The notes under the pieces were generated by a model. It made no database searches. It saw only the letters and a program-made list of their open reading frames with translations, and was not told the origin of the DNA. From NCBI RefSeq assembly GCF_900104445.1, contig NZ_FNJI01000001.1, forward strand, positions 124,001 through 188,000: 64,000 nt of DNA, in the 5' to 3' direction. The stretch comes from Desulforhopalus singaporensis (GTDB taxonomy: Bacteria; Desulfobacterota; Desulfobulbia; Desulfobulbales; Desulfocapsaceae). A program made the translations under genes and the position numbers. Within the stretch, counting starts at the first letter, position 1, and each line of letters begins with the position of its first letter. This document shows, piece after piece, positions 1 through 7,845 of the stretch.

Positions 1-977
1 TGGATAGCAAGGCCGCATTGGGTGGCAATCGACCTGGCCAGCTTGATGTCATCCTCGGATACCGATCTTCTCCTGGTGGCGTATAGCCCCATCAAGCCGA
101 TGGTGTTGCCCTTTATGGTAATGGGGAGATGCAGCATGGAGGTAATGCCTTCCTCGATCCTCTCTTTTTTGTAATCAATATCGTTTTGTTCCTGCACATC
201 TTCTATATACTCTACTTTCTTTTCGAAAAACGCTTTTTCTCTTGTTGCCGAGATGGGCCCCTTGTGCAGATATTTGTCGCTGAGACCATAGCTTGACACC
301 AGCTTCAGCTCGTTGCTGCCGTTGTCGAGAAGTCTGATGGTAACTCCTTTCAGTTCAATGGCCCCGGCGATTTCCGAGGTCATCATTTTGAGCACCTCCC
401 TGATGTCAAGAGACGAACTCAAGTGTTCTGACAGCGCAGCGAACAATCCGATATCGCGTTTGATGCGGTAATCCTTGTGGGCGCGGACAATGGCGAGCCC
501 CCCCTGATTTGCCAGCGCTGCCAGAAAATCTATTTCCGGTTTGGAAAAGTCCCTGCTGTCGGCGGTATAGAGGGCTAGAACGCCGATTGGTTTTCTTTCA
601 GCTTTTACCGGCACAACCAGTAGAGATGCGATGCCTTCGCGTTTTTTGATCTCATGATTTTCAAGACGCGGGTCGGTTGTTGCGTCTCTGGATATAAGGT
701 AGCCATCCTTTACCAGGGTCTCCCTGATACTGTCTATTTTGTGCGATGAAAGGCCGGTGTGGATATAGGATTCGGAAAGACCTGTATTGGCCACCGGGTA
801 AAACGGTTCATCCGGCTCTTTGGTGCTTTTGATCATGAATAGGGAGCAGGCCTTGGCGTTCATCGCCTCGGCAGCACTTTCGACGATGAGCTTGAGTATT
901 GCCTCCCGGTCCGGCTGTGTCTGGATGGCTTCGCTTATTTTGCAGAAAACTTTGAAATAATATTCTATCTGGGGCAT
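1..977 (-). CDS. Double GAF-domain sensory protein (partial, C-terminus beyond window)
   Basis: An open frame runs from an ATG at 975-977 to the window edge without a stop (325 codons seen). The start reads MPQIEYYFKVFCKISEAIQ. Two GAF-type domains are visible, at roughly residues 20-160 and 175-325. Each has the typical pattern of an acidic helix, a 'SLLVVPV' or 'SMLHLPI' core strand, a '(P/N)IG(V/L)' turn and 'D(F/I)..A..IA.Q.GLAI' at the end. No DNA-binding or kinase domain is seen in the visible part, and the C-terminus is unknown. A good ribosome site (GGAG, 8 nt upstream) and a gap of only 27 nt after phaC suggest it is transcribed with phaE-phaC. It could be a GAF-only adaptor or the input half of a histidine kinase or diguanylate cyclase. 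The GAF call is sure; the role is unknown. Confidence 0.85.
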   Translation of the reverse strand, partial: MPQIEYYFKVFCKISEAIQTQPDREAILKLIVESAAEAMNAKACSLFMIKSTKEPDEPFYPVANTGLSESYIHTGLSSHKIDSIRETLVKDGYLISRDATTDPRLENHEIKKREGIASLLVVPVKAERKPIGVLALYTADSRDFSKPEIDFLAALANQGGLAIVRAHKDYRIKRDIGLFAALSEHLSSSLDIREVLKMMTSEIAGAIELKGVTIRLLDNGSNELKLVSSYGLSDKYLHKGPISATREKAFFEKKVEYIEDVQEQNDIDYKKERIEEGITSMLHLPITIKGNTIGLMGLYATRRRSVSEDDIKLARSIATQCGLAI

Positions 978-1004
978 TTTTAGATCTCCGTGGCGTATAG
1001 AGTA

Positions 1005-2081
1005 CTAGTTGTCCCGTTGTGACAACCAATGGGCAATCTTTGGAACGAATTCTTTTTGACATTTCGAGCTGACGTAGATGCCGATATGGCCTGTCTTTAA
1101 ACAGATGTCTTCCTTGTCTGTTGAGCCGATTTCCGATGTGAACCGGTCGCAGGCTTCGGGCGGGACGAGGTGGTCGAATTGACCGTAAAAATTAAGAATC
1201 GGTACGGTGATTTTTTTAAGGTCGACGCGTTTGCCGCCTATCTCCAGCCGGGACTGTATGAGGAGGTTCTTCTTGTAAAAGTCGACGATGAACTGCTTGA
1301 ACGTTGCCGCCGGGACATCCGGGCTGTCGAATATCCATTTCTCCATGCGGATAAAGTTCTCAATGTAGTTTTTGTCATCGATATTCTGGAGAAAACCAAC
1401 ATATTTATCTATCATCAGCCGTGCCGGGTTGAGTAGCAGAAAACCCAGATTCATGATATCTCCGGGCATATTCGCGTAGGCGTCGCCCAGAACCTGCGCA
1501 TCGGTCTGTTTCATCCAGACGTTCAGCAATCCCTTGTCTGTCTCGAAATTGGTGGGAGTGACCGTCGTCACCAGATTGCGAACCCTGTGGGGATGCAGGG
1601 CGGTGTATATGATGGAAAAGACGCCGCCCATGCAGATGCCCATGATATTGACCTTATCCACCTCTTTTGCGGCGCAGATATGTTCTACGATATTGGCAAT
1701 ATATCCGTTGACATGGTCGTCGATGGTTTGATATTGATCCTTTCTGGTGGGGTAACCCCAGTCGATCATGTATACCTCGATCCCTTCTTTGAGCAGCAGT
1801 TCCACGACGCTTCGGCCCGGCTGGAGGTCCAGCATGGTTTCACGATTAATCAATGCATAGATAATAACCAAGGGCGTCCGGCATCTTATTTTTTCGGGGA
1901 TGTAGTGCTTCAGCTTTACCCGGTCTTCACTGTAGACTGTTTCATAGGGGGTTGTGGAGATGTCCGTGTCAAGTTCGCCGGTCAGGACGCCAAACCCTTT
2001 TTTCAGCTTACTCGTAGCAGCATGCCTTTCTTCGTCGATCTTCTGCAGGATAAGATCGACAGGTATTTCTACCTGGCTCAT
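1005..2081 (-). CDS. phaC: Class III polyhydroxyalkanoate synthase, catalytic subunit PhaC
   Basis: Polymerises (R)-3-hydroxyacyl-CoA into PHA at the granule surface, together with PhaE. The 358-residue alpha/beta-hydrolase has the PHA-synthase lipase box GICMGG, in which Cys replaces the usual Ser (Cys150). Asp303 (in GQFDHLVPP) and His332 (in KTGHIG) complete the triad, one residue from the known positions in the Allochromatium class III enzyme (Cys149/Asp302/His331). Class III PhaC is about 355 residues, against about 590 for class I, so the length fits. The ATG overlaps the phaE stop (ATGA at 2078-2081), which implies translational coupling. The GAF protein follows 27 nt downstream. Very sure. 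Confidence 0.97.
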   Translation of the reverse strand: MSQVEIPVDLILQKIDEERHAATSKLKKGFGVLTGELDTDISTTPYETVYSEDRVKLKHYIPEKIRCRTPLVIIYALINRETMLDLQPGRSVVELLLKEGIEVYMIDWGYPTRKDQYQTIDDHVNGYIANIVEHICAAKEVDKVNIMGICMGGVFSIIYTALHPHRVRNLVTTVTPTNFETDKGLLNVWMKQTDAQVLGDAYANMPGDIMNLGFLLLNPARLMIDKYVGFLQNIDDKNYIENFIRMEKWIFDSPDVPAATFKQFIVDFYKKNLLIQSRLEIGGKRVDLKKITVPILNFYGQFDHLVPPEACDRFTSEIGSTDKEDICLKTGHIGIYVSSKCQKEFVPKIAHWLSQRDN

Positions 2082-3079
2082 CTTGCCTCTCCTTTTTTGC
2101 TATAGGTCTCTGACAAGTTTTCCTCGACAGGCGCCGCGGGAGATTTTTCCTGCAGCATCTTTTTAAGCTCTATAACTTCGGTGCGCAGAGCGTTCACCGT
2201 TTTTTTCATCTGATACAGATCTTTGTAAACTTCGTCCATCTCCTTGTTGGTCGGTATCTGCAGCTCTTTGAGCATAACGGCGGCAACGTCATCCTTGGCT
2301 TCCTTATACATGGCCAGGGACTGGATGGTATCATTGAGAGCATGGGTATACTCAGAGGACTTCAGCAACTCCATGTAATATCCTTCAAGGATCTTTACCC
2401 ATTCCTTATAGCCTTCCTGGAGATCTTCCGATAGCTCACCCCGCTCGATCATCTCATTAATTTTATCCTGCATTGTCCTGTTGGCTTTTTCCAGTGGAAT
2501 TGCAAAGAGGTAGAGCAGTTCGGCGAGATGGGAATTGAAAAGAGAAGATCTGTCGACAAAACGGGAGATTCGCTCCTGGTACTCTCTTGGCAGCCCTATC
2601 TTGGGTATCTGCAGATATTTCTGAATTTCCGTTCTGTACAGCTCTCGAAACGATTCAAAGGAACCATGGTCAAGATCATCAAAGTTATATGTGCTGTGTT
2701 TATTTATCTTGGCAAAAACCTGCAGCAGCTGATTGTGGAAGGACGTCAGGTTTTCAAAAGAATCAGTAGCCGCATGCATGAGTGCATCTGCAAAGGTGGC
2801 CCCGCTCTTCATAATCACCTCCCGGTTTTCCGGTGTTGTCATGTATTGCAGAAACAACAGGAAATTGTTGGTTGCACTCTCCCAGCTGCGGTAGGCTTTG
2901 TGTTCCTCGTCCCGTATTTTTTCCTCATGGAAACCGGGGTGGACGGTTTGAGAGGTTTGTTTTTCGCTGTTCGTCTTTTCTGCTGAAAAATCATGCCAGA
3001 ACAGTTTGGTGGTTTTTATCCATGTTTCAAAGAGACTGGTTATGTCGCTGGCATTTTGCTGGGTATCGGTGTCCCCCAT
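2078..3079 (-). CDS. phaE: Class III PHA synthase subunit PhaE
   Basis: This is the non-catalytic partner of PhaC in class III synthases and is required for activity. The protein is 333 residues, mostly helical, with a C-terminal coiled-coil-like segment (KDLYQMKKTVNALRTEVIEL) and the PhaE-type 'KEWVKILEGYYMELLKS' region near residue 220. The start chosen is the ATG at 3079, because AAGGAG lies 7 nt upstream; a TTG two codons earlier is less likely. The stop overlaps the phaC start by 4 nt. PhaE proteins vary a lot in sequence, so the call rests on both the helical pattern and the direct coupling to phaC. Confidence 0.93.
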   Translation of the reverse strand: MGDTDTQQNASDITSLFETWIKTTKLFWHDFSAEKTNSEKQTSQTVHPGFHEEKIRDEEHKAYRSWESATNNFLLFLQYMTTPENREVIMKSGATFADALMHAATDSFENLTSFHNQLLQVFAKINKHSTYNFDDLDHGSFESFRELYRTEIQKYLQIPKIGLPREYQERISRFVDRSSLFNSHLAELLYLFAIPLEKANRTMQDKINEMIERGELSEDLQEGYKEWVKILEGYYMELLKSSEYTHALNDTIQSLAMYKEAKDDVAAVMLKELQIPTNKEMDEVYKDLYQMKKTVNALRTEVIELKKMLQEKSPAAPVEENLSETYSKKGEAR

Positions 3080-3160
3080 GATCAACTCCTTCGGTTTTTG
3101 CTGGTAGCCGGGTTCAGTAGAATGTTTTTATCCTGTCAAATTCCTGTCAGACTTTTTGGT

Positions 3161-3188
3161 AAAAGGGCGGGCAGGGGGGGCTCCTGCC
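3161..3188 (-). terminator. GC-rich hairpin with short U tract between phaR and phaE
   Basis: Read on the minus strand, GGCAGG pairs with CCTGCC across a C-rich 7-nt loop, followed by CGCCCTTTT. It lies in the 199-nt gap downstream of phaR and upstream of phaE, so it could terminate phaR transcripts or attenuate read-through into phaEC. The stem is only 6 bp and the U tract is offset by 5 nt, so this is tentative. Confidence 0.3.
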
Positions 3189-3278
3189 ACGGCGAGGTGT
3201 AAGGTTCCGGTTGAGTGTGGCGCTGGTTTGCGTAAGGGCTTCATAACGGAGGGTTCGCCTGGGAGGCATGAATGAAAA

Positions 3279-3731
3279 TTACTTCTTCCTGGTAAAATTT
3301 TTATAGGATTCACTGAAGACATTCATTGCTTCAATATCACGGAGGGTTTTTTCCGCCAGACTGGAAAAATCCATGCCCATATCAAGATAGGCATTAACCT
3401 GATCGTCCATATTCTTTCGGTAGACCAGATAGCTTTCCATGGTTTTCTCCAGGTACTTGTCGAAAAAATCATGCAGCAGGTTTTCTCCGAACTGGATTAC
3501 CAGATGCAGCAGGGAGACTGGGAGCAATTCCTGGTTTTTCTTTGCCTTGTCCATGATGATCTGGGTCAGAACCAGGGCGGTGACATCGTAATCCGTGGTC
3601 ACATCGGTGACCTGCACCCTGAATCCCTGCTTGATGAGGTCGGCTACGTCGCTGATCGTGATGTAGCTGCTGGTATTAGTGTTGTATAACCTTCTGTTGG
3701 GGTATTTTTTAATGTATATGATGTTTGCCAC
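3279..3731 (-). CDS. phaR: PHA accumulation regulator PhaR
   Basis: A DNA-binding repressor that also binds PHA, and so links phasin and phaR expression to granule formation (known role of the family). The 150-residue protein opens with the hallmark N-terminal domain, KKYPNRRLYNTNTSSYITI and VADLIKQGF. The PHB-accumulation regulatory domain follows from about residue 60 (FGENLLHDFFDKYLEKTM). The start is a GTG at 3731 with a strong GGAAGGAAGAG ribosome site. It is transcribed in the same direction as phaE-phaC but 199 nt away, and divergently from the phasin genes. An inverted repeat overlaps its putative promoter, which is consistent with autoregulation. Confidence 0.95.
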   Translation of the reverse strand: MANIIYIKKYPNRRLYNTNTSSYITISDVADLIKQGFRVQVTDVTTDYDVTALVLTQIIMDKAKKNQELLPVSLLHLVIQFGENLLHDFFDKYLEKTMESYLVYRKNMDDQVNAYLDMGMDFSSLAEKTLRDIEAMNVFSESYKNFTRKK

Positions 3732-3830
3732 AGTCTCTTCCTTCCAGCTTTACCGTTTTATTTCCCCTCGCTCTTCAAGAGCGGAGAAACGGTTGGTACT
3801 TGTCTTGTTTTTTGCCTGTATCACAATGGT

Positions 3831-3871
3831 ATTATACCACCATTCGATTAATGTTACACTGCAACATTAAT
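3831..3871 (-). promoter_or_regulatory. Putative phaR promoter (extended -10) with overlapping 25-bp inverted repeat
   Basis: On the minus strand TGGTATAAT gives a perfect extended -10 element (TATAAT at 3831-3836), 95 nt before the phaR start. Just upstream, 3847-3871 holds a perfect inverted repeat: ATTAATGTT, a 7-nt spacer ACACTGC, then AACATTAAT. It covers the place of the -35 element, so a bound repressor would block polymerase. PhaR is the obvious candidate: the family is known to bind TGC/GCA-rich operators and to control its own gene. The binding itself is inference. Confidence 0.5.
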
Positions 3872-3972
3872 TCTGTCAAAGAGAACAGAGTGGTATGAAA
3901 GAAGTAAGGTAATTGTAAATAGAAAGGCATCTAGAGGCTGATTTTTCTGGTTGTGATTTTGTGTGCGATGAT

Positions 3973-4038
3973 TGTGCAATGCACAAAAATCAGGTTGACA
4001 ACAGTTTTGCCTAGGTACATAATCATATTGTTGCATCG
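3973..4038 (+). promoter_or_regulatory. Sigma70 promoter of the phasin genes with GCA-rich palindrome
   Basis: TTGACA (3995-4000), a 17-nt spacer and CATAAT (4018-4023) form a near-consensus sigma70 promoter 85 nt before the first phasin ATG. Ten bases upstream of the -35 box is a 13-nt palindrome TGTGCAATGCACA (3973-3985). A related half site, TTGTTGCATCG, lies at about 4028-4038, over the expected transcription start. Placement on both sides of a promoter fits a repressor operator, and PhaR encoded next door is the likely ligand. The promoter is well supported; the identity of the regulator is inferred. Confidence 0.65.
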
Positions 4039-4108
4039 GGGACACCACTTTTTAGGTAATGGCCGAAGGGTTTATTGTGCAAGTATAAATCATATCGATG
4101 GAGAAAAA

Positions 4109-4375
4109 ATGGAATACCAGAAAATCACCAACCAGATGATCAGTTTTAACAAGGCAGTGTTTGAGAACACCTTTACCACCATGGATGTCTTGCAGGACTA
4201 TTCAGAGAATATGGTTAACGGTTTTTGGCGTCAATTTCCGTGGATGACGGAGGATAATAAAAAACCGCTGATCGATACTCTTTCCCTGATGAAGAAAAGC
4301 AGGGAAGATTGCAGAAAGTTGATGGTAGAAGGGTTCGAAAAGTGGGAGCAGGTGGCGGCGCAATCCCGTAAGTAA
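4109..4375 (+). CDS. Small phasin-like granule protein
   Basis: An 88-residue, highly helical protein starting MEYQKITNQMISFNKAVF. The start at 4109 has GATGGAGA just upstream and removes a 52-codon non-protein-like extension. Phasins coat PHA granules, and the short amphipathic pattern, the position beside phaR/phaCE and the regulated promoter all support that role. It is recognisably a paralogue of the next gene: both have an aromatic-lysine start, 'N.F...(D/E)V(L/M)QD', 'PW(M/L)' and a final helix. The Phasin_2 assignment is inference; a very small granule-associated protein of another type is possible. Confidence 0.75.
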   Translation: MEYQKITNQMISFNKAVFENTFTTMDVLQDYSENMVNGFWRQFPWMTEDNKKPLIDTLSLMKKSREDCRKLMVEGFEKWEQVAAQSRK

Positions 4376-4402
4376 TCTTGTTTAGTAAGGGGAACAGTAA
4401 AG

Positions 4403-5047
4403 ATGGTGAACAGAGATTGTTATTCCAGGTTGCTCAAATATCAGAAAACGGCATCGGATAATGCTTTCGATCTGCTTGAAGTTATGCAGGACAACTCAGG
4501 GAAGCTGCTTGAAAATACCCTGGAGAAGTGTCCGTGGCTGCCGAAGTTTGGTAAGGATGGGTGTCTCTACTGGAGCAAAGGCTTGCAGCAGACGACCTCC
4601 AGTGTAAGATCGCTTTTCGACAGAGGATATTCCGAAGCGGAAAAGCTTTTTCCCGGTACCGAAAAAAGCAAGGACGAAGAGGTGAAGACATCACCCAAAA
4701 AAAACAATCCGGCCAAGCCTGGGGTAAACAGTAAAAAGAAATCTGGCAGGGCCAAGACCGGGCAAGCCAAAGTCTCCGCCGGCAGCAAAAAAACAGCCGT
4801 CGGTTCCTCCAAGGCAGAGCCAGACAGAAAAAAAACCGGCATCAGTGTCAAAAAAATAAATGAAGCTGATAGTGCGGCTGTAGAGACGAAAAATAAAGAG
4901 CAAAAGATAAAAGAGACTCCTGCGGTAAACAACGCGGCAGGCACCATTGTTGCTGTAGCCGCAGATAAGAAGACAGCTTCTGAAGCGGCCGGGGTGTTGG
5001 CCGGCGGTGCGGAAAAAATACAAAAACCGGTAGCCGGTGATAAATAA
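4403..5047 (+). CDS. Phasin-like protein with histone H1/PhaF-like Lys-Ala-rich tail
   Basis: A 214-residue protein. Residues 1-85 resemble the preceding small phasin (YSRLLKYQKTASDNAFDLL, then VMQDNSGKLL and CPWLPKF). Residues 90-214 are a low-complexity tail rich in Lys, Ala, Ser and Pro with KKKSG, KKTAV and DKKT blocks. The two-part layout recalls Pseudomonas PhaF, whose basic tail binds DNA and helps divide granules between daughter cells; the same role here is inference. AAGGGG lies 13 nt before the ATG, and the gap from the first phasin is 27 nt, so the two are probably co-transcribed. Confidence 0.75.
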   Translation: MVNRDCYSRLLKYQKTASDNAFDLLEVMQDNSGKLLENTLEKCPWLPKFGKDGCLYWSKGLQQTTSSVRSLFDRGYSEAEKLFPGTEKSKDEEVKTSPKKNNPAKPGVNSKKKSGRAKTGQAKVSAGSKKTAVGSSKAEPDRKKTGISVKKINEADSAAVETKNKEQKIKETPAVNNAAGTIVAVAADKKTASEAAGVLAGGAEKIQKPVAGDK

Positions 5048-5170
5048 CGTATCGCTTTGTAAACCAGCAGTTGCAAGAGTGCATATTCCTTCAGTACTAC
5101 TGTGGCGTATGCACCCAAGTGCGTTTATGGAACAAGTATGAGGAGTTGTTGAAACTTCAGGAGAAGAAAT

Positions 5171-5956
5171 ATGCTTGATATTCAGGGGGCGGTTGCCGTT
5201 ATAACCGGGGGAAGCGGCGGAATAGGACTCGCCTTGGCCCGGCATTGGATTGCCTCGGGCGGTAAGGTGGTGATTGCCGATATCGATGGTGATGCGCTTG
5301 GTCGTGCCCAGGAGCAGCTCGGTGATGATGCTGTAACTTTTGTCTGCGACGTAACATCTGAAGAGGACAATGGGGCGCTTGCCGAATTTGCCATAAAACA
5401 ATACGGCCGGATCAATCTCGTGGCGCCATTTGCCGGTATCATAAAAGATGGGATGATGGTCTCTGTCGACAGGGAATCAGGTAAGGTGACCAGTAAAATG
5501 CCGCTGGAGGATTTTAAGAAGGTAATTGATATTAATCTTACCGGCGTCTTCCTCACTGTCAGGGAGTGTGTCGAGCAGATGGTCAATCATGAGTGTCGGG
5601 GGCTGGTCTGTTTAGTTTCCTCAACAGGTTCGCTGGGAACGGCCGGCCAGATAAACTATTCGTCCACCAAAGCGGCAATGAGCGTCATTCCCAAGGTTTT
5701 GACGGCTGAATTCTTCCGGAGAAAACTGGCCGATAAAATCCGCTGTGCGGCAGTAGCTCCCGGGTATGTGGGAACCCCCATGGTAAAAAACATGAATCAG
5801 AAAGCACTGGACAGGGTTCTCGGTGATATACCTATAGGCAGACTCATCGAGCCTGAGGAGGTGGCTGTCCTGGTTTGCGATATTTATAAAAATGAAGCTC
5901 TTGCCGGAGAGACGTTTTTCATTAACGGCGGCCTTCGCCTTGGATCAAGGGGGTGA
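5171..5956 (+). CDS. Short-chain dehydrogenase/reductase (possible 3-oxoacyl-CoA/ACP reductase)
   Basis: A 261-residue classical SDR. The NAD(P)-binding motif TGGSGGIG is at about residues 12-19. The catalytic Ser is in VSSTGS, and the Tyr-Lys pair is in YSSTK. An Asp after beta-2 (VVIADIDGD) suggests NAD(H) preference rather than NADP(H). The usual NNAG motif is replaced by PFAG. Location 123 nt after the phasin genes makes a PhaB-like acetoacetyl-CoA reductase, or a 3-hydroxyacyl-CoA dehydrogenase acting on PHA monomers, attractive, but the sequence alone cannot fix the substrate. Confidence 0.85.
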   Translation: MLDIQGAVAVITGGSGGIGLALARHWIASGGKVVIADIDGDALGRAQEQLGDDAVTFVCDVTSEEDNGALAEFAIKQYGRINLVAPFAGIIKDGMMVSVDRESGKVTSKMPLEDFKKVIDINLTGVFLTVRECVEQMVNHECRGLVCLVSSTGSLGTAGQINYSSTKAAMSVIPKVLTAEFFRRKLADKIRCAAVAPGYVGTPMVKNMNQKALDRVLGDIPIGRLIEPEEVAVLVCDIYKNEALAGETFFINGGLRLGSRG

Positions 5957-5975
5957 CAGACACCAGGGTCATTGT

Positions 5976-6010
5976 CGGCTAGACCGGTGGATTCACCGCC
6001 GGTCTAGCCG
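5976..6010 (+). terminator. Strong hairpin after the SDR gene (no U tract)
   Basis: CGGCTAGACCGG (5976-5987) pairs perfectly with CCGGTCTAGCCG (5999-6010) over an 11-nt loop. It begins 20 nt after the SDR stop. No T run follows, so it is not a textbook intrinsic terminator; it may stabilise the 3' end of the phasin-SDR message or aid termination. Confidence 0.4.
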
Positions 6011-6168
6011 CCGGGCCATTGCCGAGCGATAAATATTTACCGTTGCCCCTGATAGCTGTTGACCGTCGAATATATCTATCTGTTCTCGGCTCCAGTTATT
6101 GATACATTTTCTTGAAAACGTATGATGCTGTTATGAAAAATGCGGGATAATCCGGTTGCGACGCTTTT

Positions 6169-7845
6169 ATGGAAAAGCAAGAGATCATGCAGCTCAAACA
6201 GCTCCTGGGGCGGTTTTGTCAATCGGGAACAGGTGTCATTGATCGCAGTGTCTGTGAAAAGGCGATAGGTAATTTTGCACAAAACAGGGGGGAGGAGAAA
6301 TTTTGTCGCCTCGCCGCTTCCCTGCTGGTGGCCCTGGCGAAACCGGAAAACGCCTTGCCGGGGTCGCTTAAGCGTTACGAATTATTAGTTCGGGACGGTG
6401 TCACCATGTTTCTTTCCCTTCTCTCCGTCCCCCGTCTGCAAAAAGCACTTCTTGACCAGGCCCTGCTCAAGACAGATTGTCCCGTTGCCGAACGTTGCGT
6501 CAATCTTGCGATGCACTTTCCGACACTGCACAAACTGGGACAGATAGTGGCACGCCATCATCCGGGCCATTCGTTATTGCATGGCTGGCTTGCAAGCCTT
6601 GAGGACAGCGGCAGCAAGGCATCTATTGGCGCAGTCAGGAACCATGTCCAACGGGAGTGGGATCGGCTCGGCCATTCGGGCCATCTGGAACTTGGCACCA
6701 CGATTCTGGCCGAGGCGAGTGTGGCTGCTGTTTTGCCGTTTTGCTGGCATCAGAAGGCGAAAAACAAGCAGGTGGATGGTGTCTTTAAGGTTTTGAAACC
6801 AGCCGTCAGGGAGATGGTGGAAGAAGAGCTGCAGGTCATCGGCCGGATGGCAAAACACCTGGAAAGTAACAAGGCAAGATACGGGCTGGGGCTGATGCGG
6901 GTGTCGGGATTGTGTTCCGAGTTGCGGGAAGCGCTGGAAAAGGAAACGGACCTGGTTGCCGAACAAAAAAATCTGAGTGAGGCGGCAAAACTTTACCGGA
7001 GCCTGGATCGGGTATCGGTGCCCGAACTCACAGCATTCCGTTCTTCCGCCATGACAGGCATGCAGAGAATCAGGGGAAGAAAGATAACTGAGGTGCGGCT
7101 TTCACCGGGTGAGCGGCTGCACCTTGCCTGCAGGCTCTTTACTGCACTTGTCTGCGTTCCTCTTTTTAGCCATGAGGAAAGTTCTCTTTTTCACGGTGAT
7201 CCCCATGCGGGGAATCTTCTGGTGGTTGAAGATGATAAGGTCGGTCCGATAGTAGTGGTTATCGACTGGACGCTGGTCGGGCGACTTGGAAGGCCGCTTC
7301 GCATAAACATTGCTGCGATGATGCTCGCTGCTGCAACGGGTGAGGTGGCGGATCTGAGCCGATCAATCAGTGCCATGACACGACTGGCGAAAAGCCCCGT
7401 TTCACCCGGGGAGATAAAACATATTGTTGCTTCATTTTTTCGGTCGGAGAAATTCTGCGCCGATCCGCTTCAAAAAAGTTTCCGGTTGCTCGAACGGCTG
7501 ACTTTTGAGGGAATACTTTTCCCGGGAGATCTTATTCTGTTCAGGAAAGCACTTTTTACACTTGAAGGCGTACTGATCGATTTTTGTCCATCGTTTTCCA
7601 TGGAACAGGCCATGAAGACCTATCTTGGTGAAGTCTTGATCGAGGAGATGCCTAGGCGGATAACCAATATGTTTGTTCCCCTCCTGGAAAAAAGAAGTGA
7701 GTATCGGAGCCTGTTGACCAATGAGGAGGTCGCCAGGCTTTCGCTTAGCTCGTCGTTAGGATACCAGGATGAGCTCGCCGCTTATGGCCGTTGGCTGCAG
7801 AAGACCCAGATGCAGTTCGTCGCATCGATTCTACCGTTCTTTTAA
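6169..7845 (+). CDS. AarF/ABC1/UbiB-family kinase-like protein
   Basis: A 558-residue member of the ABC1 atypical kinase family. Visible family features are a nucleotide-binding region with KVLKPAVREMVEEEL (about 205-220), the catalytic-loop motif FHGDPHAGNLLV (about 342-353) and the metal-binding segment VVIDWTLVGRLGR. UbiB homologues support ubiquinone synthesis in aerobes. Many anaerobes carry ABC1 proteins of unknown target, possibly in lipid or menaquinone metabolism, so the substrate here is open. The N-terminal 200 residues are less conserved. The ATG at 6169 has no strong ribosome site, and an ATG six codons later is an alternative. Its last 15 nt overlap the convergent selenoprotein gene. 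Confidence 0.85.
   Translation: MEKQEIMQLKQLLGRFCQSGTGVIDRSVCEKAIGNFAQNRGEEKFCRLAASLLVALAKPENALPGSLKRYELLVRDGVTMFLSLLSVPRLQKALLDQALLKTDCPVAERCVNLAMHFPTLHKLGQIVARHHPGHSLLHGWLASLEDSGSKASIGAVRNHVQREWDRLGHSGHLELGTTILAEASVAAVLPFCWHQKAKNKQVDGVFKVLKPAVREMVEEELQVIGRMAKHLESNKARYGLGLMRVSGLCSELREALEKETDLVAEQKNLSEAAKLYRSLDRVSVPELTAFRSSAMTGMQRIRGRKITEVRLSPGERLHLACRLFTALVCVPLFSHEESSLFHGDPHAGNLLVVEDDKVGPIVVVIDWTLVGRLGRPLRINIAAMMLAAATGEVADLSRSISAMTRLAKSPVSPGEIKHIVASFFRSEKFCADPLQKSFRLLERLTFEGILFPGDLILFRKALFTLEGVLIDFCPSFSMEQAMKTYLGEVLIEEMPRRITNMFVPLLEKRSEYRSLLTNEEVARLSLSSSLGYQDELAAYGRWLQKTQMQFVASILPFF

Noticed and set aside
4567-5401. Long minus-strand open frames opposite the phasin tail
   Set aside because: They are antisense shadows produced by the biased Lys/Ala codons of the phasin tail; no ribosome sites or family features.
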